Positions 60,690-64,000 of a DNA stretch of 64,000 nt are shown here, piece after piece. Position 1 is the first letter of the stretch, and every line of letters begins with the position of its first letter. Origin of the DNA: Welwitschia mirabilis (Eukaryota > Gnetophyta > Gnetopsida > Welwitschiales). Where the stretch lies: the NCBI GenBank assembly GCA_051453625.1, contig JBOZIK010000001.1, forward strand, positions 136,383,599 through 136,447,598, written 5' to 3'. Position numbers and translations under genes: made by a program. The notes beneath the pieces are model-generated. The model saw only the letters and a list, made by a program, of their open reading frames with translations, was not told where the DNA came from and did no database searches.

Positions 60690-63600
60690 TTTACTTTCTT
60701 TATTTCTTATTGTAAACTCAATAGTCAAGATAAGAAAATGTAACAACATGTAAAAGGATTTTGAGATGTAGAACTTAAAATGTTGTATTTGCTTAGAAGT
60801 ATATCCACCATAATCACTTAATTGAATAATTTGATTAGGCATAAGGCTGTATAGAGTGCTAACAAGGCATCCAAAGATTTGAATCCATAACCTTTTGAAT
60901 GAAGTTTAAGTATCTCACTAATTCGACTATAAGATCATTAGCACATGAAAGGATATTTGAAAATTAAGCTAGGTCATTTATCTTTATACTTCTTTTAGAC
61001 TTTACAAAGTCATATATCATACTTATTTAGGTGTGTAAGAAGGAGTGCTTTCTTTGTAAAGAGGATATGGGTAAACAAGAATGCCAATAGACTATATATC
61101 TGTATAAGAGATGTCTTATTCACAGTAAAGAAACATCAAACCATAATAAATCTCATTGTCACAATTTTTTGCTTTTTATTTTTGTTGTGATGCATTTATT
61201 ATCTTTTATTTATTTTCTTTATTTCTTATTGTAAACTTGATAGTCAAGATAAGAAAAGGTAACAACATCTAAAAGGATTTTGGCCTGTAAAAATTAAAAC
61301 TTTGTCGTCGCCTGGAAGTATAGCCACCATAGTTACTTAATTGAATGATTTGATTAGGAATAAAGTCATATAGTATGCCAACAAGTCATCTAAAGGTTTA
61401 AATGCATAACCTTTTGAATGAAGGTTAAGCGTCTTATTAATTCAATTGCAAAACCGGTATCACATAAAAGGATATTTGAAAATTAAGAGTATAAGCTAGG
61501 TCATTTATCTTTATAGTTCTTTTAGACTTTACAAAGTCGCATATCTTACTTATTTAGGTATGTGAGAGGAGAGATTTCTTTGTAAAGAGGATATGGGGAA
61601 ATAAAGATGCTAATAGATTATATATATATATAAAAGAGTGTCTTGTTCATAGTAAAGAAACACCAAACCATAATAAATCTCATTGTTATAATTTTTTTGC
61701 TTTTTATTTTTGTTTTGATGCATTTATTATATTTGATGTACTTTCTTTATTTATTATTGTAAACTTGATAGTCAAGATAAGAAAAGGTAACAAAATGTAA
61801 ATGAATTTTGGAGATGTAGAACTTGAAACTTTATCTTCACCTAGAAGTATAGCCACTATAATCACTTAATTGAATGATTTAATTAGGCATAAGATCATTT
61901 AGTGTGCCAATAAGACATCCAAAGGTTTGAATGCACAATCTTTTGAATAAAGGTTATGTATCTCATTAATTTAACTACGACACCATTATCACATGAAAGG
62001 ATATTTGAAGATTAAGCTAGGCCATTTATCTTTATAGTTCTTTTAGACTTTACAAAGTCACATATCTTACTTCTTTAGGTGGATGAGGAGGAGGGATTTC
62101 TTTGTAAAGAGGATATTGGAAAACAAGGATGCTAATAGATTATATATATATAAGAGATGTCTTGTTCATAGTAAAGAAACACTAAACTATAATAAACCTC
62201 ATTGTTATAATTTTTTGCTTTTTATTTTTATTTTAATGAATTTATTATTTTTGATTTACTTTCTTTATTTCTTATTGTAAACTTCATAGTCAAGATAAGA
62301 AAAGGTAACAACATGTAAAAGGATTTTGGAATGTAGAACTTGAAACTTTATCTTCGCCTAGAAGTATAGCCACCACAATTACTTAATTGGATGATTCAAT
62401 TAGGCATAAGGTCACATAGTGTGCTAACAAGGAATCTAAACGTTTAAATGCATAACCTTTAGAACGAAGATTAAGTATCTCATTAATTCAACTACGATAC
62501 CATTATCACATAAAAGGATATTTGAAAATTAAGAGTATAGGCTAGGTCATTTATCTTTATAGTTCTTTTACACTTTACAAAGTCATGTATCTTACTTCTT
62601 TAGGTGTGTGAGAAGGATGGATTTCTTTGTAAAGAGGATATGGGGAAACAAGGATACTAATATACTATATATATGTATAAGAGATGTCTTGTTCATAGTA
62701 AAGAAATGCCAACCGTAATAAATATCATTGTTATAATGTTTTGCTTTTTATTTTTGTTTTGATGCACTTCTTATTGTAAACTTGATAGTCAAGATAAGAA
62801 AAGATAACAACATGTAAAAGGATTTTGGGATGTAGAACTTGAAACTTTATCTTTACCCAGAAGTATAGCCACCATAATCACTTAATTGAATGATTTAGTT
62901 AGGCATAAGATCATATAGTATGCCAACAAGGCATCCAAAGGTTTGAATGCACAACCTTTTGAATGAAGGTTAAGCATCTTATTAATTCGACTACAACACC
63001 AATATCACATAAAAGAATATTTGAAAATTAAGAGTATAGGCTAGGTCATTTATCTTTATAGTTCTTTTAGACTTTACAAAGTTGCATATCTTACTTCTTT
63101 AGGTGTGTGAGAAGAAGGGGTTTCTTTGTAAAGAGGATATGGGAAAATAAGGATGCTAATAGATTATATGTATGTATAAGAGATGTATTATTCACAATAA
63201 AGAAATGCGAAACCATAATAAATCTCATTGTTATAATTTTTTACTTTTTATTTCTGTTTTAAAGGATTTATTATCTTTGATTTATTTTATTTATTTCTTA
63301 TTGTAAACTTGGTAGTCAAGATAAGAAAAGGTAACAACATGTAAAAGAATTTTGGAATGTAGAACTTAAAAATTTATCTTCACCTAGAAGTATAGCCACC
63401 ATAATCACTTAATTGAATGATTTAATTAGGCATAAGGTCACATAATATGCTAACAATGCATCTAAAGGTTTGAACGCATAACCTTTTGAATGAAGGTTAA
63501 GTTTCTCATTAATTCGACTATAACACAATTATCACATAAAAGGATATTTGAAAATTAAGAGTATAGGCTAGGTCATTTATCTTTATATTTCTTTTAGACT

Positions 63601-63785
63601 TTACAGTCACATATCTTACTTCTTTAGGTGTGTGAGAAGGAGGGATTTCTTTGTAAAGAGGATATGAAGAAACAAGAATGCTAATAAATTATATATATAA
63701 AAGAGATGTCTTGTTCATAGTAAAGAAACACCAAACCATAGTAAATCTCATTGTTATAATTTTTTGATGCACTTATTATCTTTAT
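60690..63785. repeat. tandem array of six ~520 bp units
   Basis: Each unit starts with CTTTATTTCTTATTGTAAAC, continues AGTCAAGATAAGAAAAGGTA, and then carries a ~190 bp SINE-like segment (- strand). A spacer follows with TTTCTTTGTAAAGAGGATAT and a short TA run. The G of TTATTGTAAAC is at 60712, 61231, 61759, 62277, 62776 and 63303, giving spacings of 519, 528, 518, 499 and 527 bp. Units differ by scattered substitutions and small indels. No N gap interrupts the array, so it is real sequence. Confidence 0.93.
60765..60955 (-). mobile_element. SINE-like copy embedded in the first array unit
   Basis: On the plus strand: AGAACTTAAAATGTTG, then ATATCCACCATAATCACTTA, CATCCAAAGATTTGAATCCA and CTCACTAATTCGACTATA. 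On the - strand this gives an A-box-like TAGTCGAATTAGTGAG and a B-box-like GGATTCAAATC. The other five units repeat the same segment. Confidence 0.6.
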
Positions 63786-63796
63786 TTGATTGCTTT

Positions 63797-64000
63797 TACC
63801 AATGGGGTATAGGTTTAACTGGTGGAAAAATCTTCCATTAATGAGGTCATAGGTTTAAATATTTGGATATCCTACTTGAACATTATGAGGTCCTAGGCAT
63901 TACTAAATTTTTCATTTGGATGATTATGATGGTTATACTTGCGTGGGAGGGCTAGTGAAAGGGGATGAGCAGGGGTAAGGTATGATCACTAAAAGTTTTG
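63797..64000 (+). mobile_element. SINE-like copy in opposite orientation at the array end
   Basis: TATAGGTTTAACTGGTGG (A-box-like) and TCATAGGTTTAAATATTTGG (B-box-like) lead to GATGGTTATACTTGCG and finally GGTATGATCACTAAAAGTTT, the family 3' end. It runs to the window edge, so its end may be cut. Confidence 0.6.

Overview
This window looks like nuclear DNA of a seed plant. It is very AT-rich and consists mostly of old, decayed retrotransposons. I can support two intact genes. One is a four-exon universal-stress-protein-like gene on the + strand (22897-23949). The other is a tRNA-Ser(AGA) gene (49094-49175). Both sit in small islands that keep CpG, whereas CpG is scarce elsewhere by eye. Most in-frame stops in the transposon remnants can be explained by C-to-T or G-to-A changes (TGG to TAG/TGA, CAA/CAG to TAA/TAG), which is the mark of long-term methylation and deamination. 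A large, GC-poor gymnosperm genome fits best; a gnetophyte such as Welwitschia is one candidate, but this is inference and not shown by the window.

Layout. 1-6.2 kb: microsatellite, an unidentified degraded reading frame on the - strand, and a Ty1/copia reverse-transcriptase relic. 6.3-11 kb: a long + strand L1-type LINE relic with endonuclease and reverse-transcriptase motifs. 11-16.1 kb: copia relics, including a protease motif. 17.6-18.3 kb: a second LINE endonuclease relic (- strand). 18.6 kb: a SINE-like copy. 20-22.3 kb: unidentified fragments. 22.4-24.2 kb: the USP-like gene with promoter and poly(A) signals. 25-28.4 kb: retroelement relics ending in an LTR-like segment that carries a minisatellite. 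31.0-46.6 kb: a nested block in which a short-LTR copia element (- strand, gag only) has one LTR split by a 12.2 kb Ty3/gypsy complex of four long LTRs and two very short gag-remnant interiors. 48.8-49.2 kb: the tRNA island. 50.5-52 kb: SINE-like copies. 54.3 and 57.1 kb: more copia relics. 60.7-63.8 kb: a tandem array of six ~520 bp units, each containing a SINE-like copy, followed by a SINE-like copy in the opposite direction.

Many N runs are exactly 100 long and are flanked by near-identical direct repeats of the adjoining sequence. These are most simply unmerged contig overlaps rather than real duplications. No bacterial-type operon, CRISPR array or defence system is present. The most interesting signals are the tandem primer-binding-site modules at LTR ends (seen in two families), the nested gag-only elements, and the amplified SINE-bearing tandem array.
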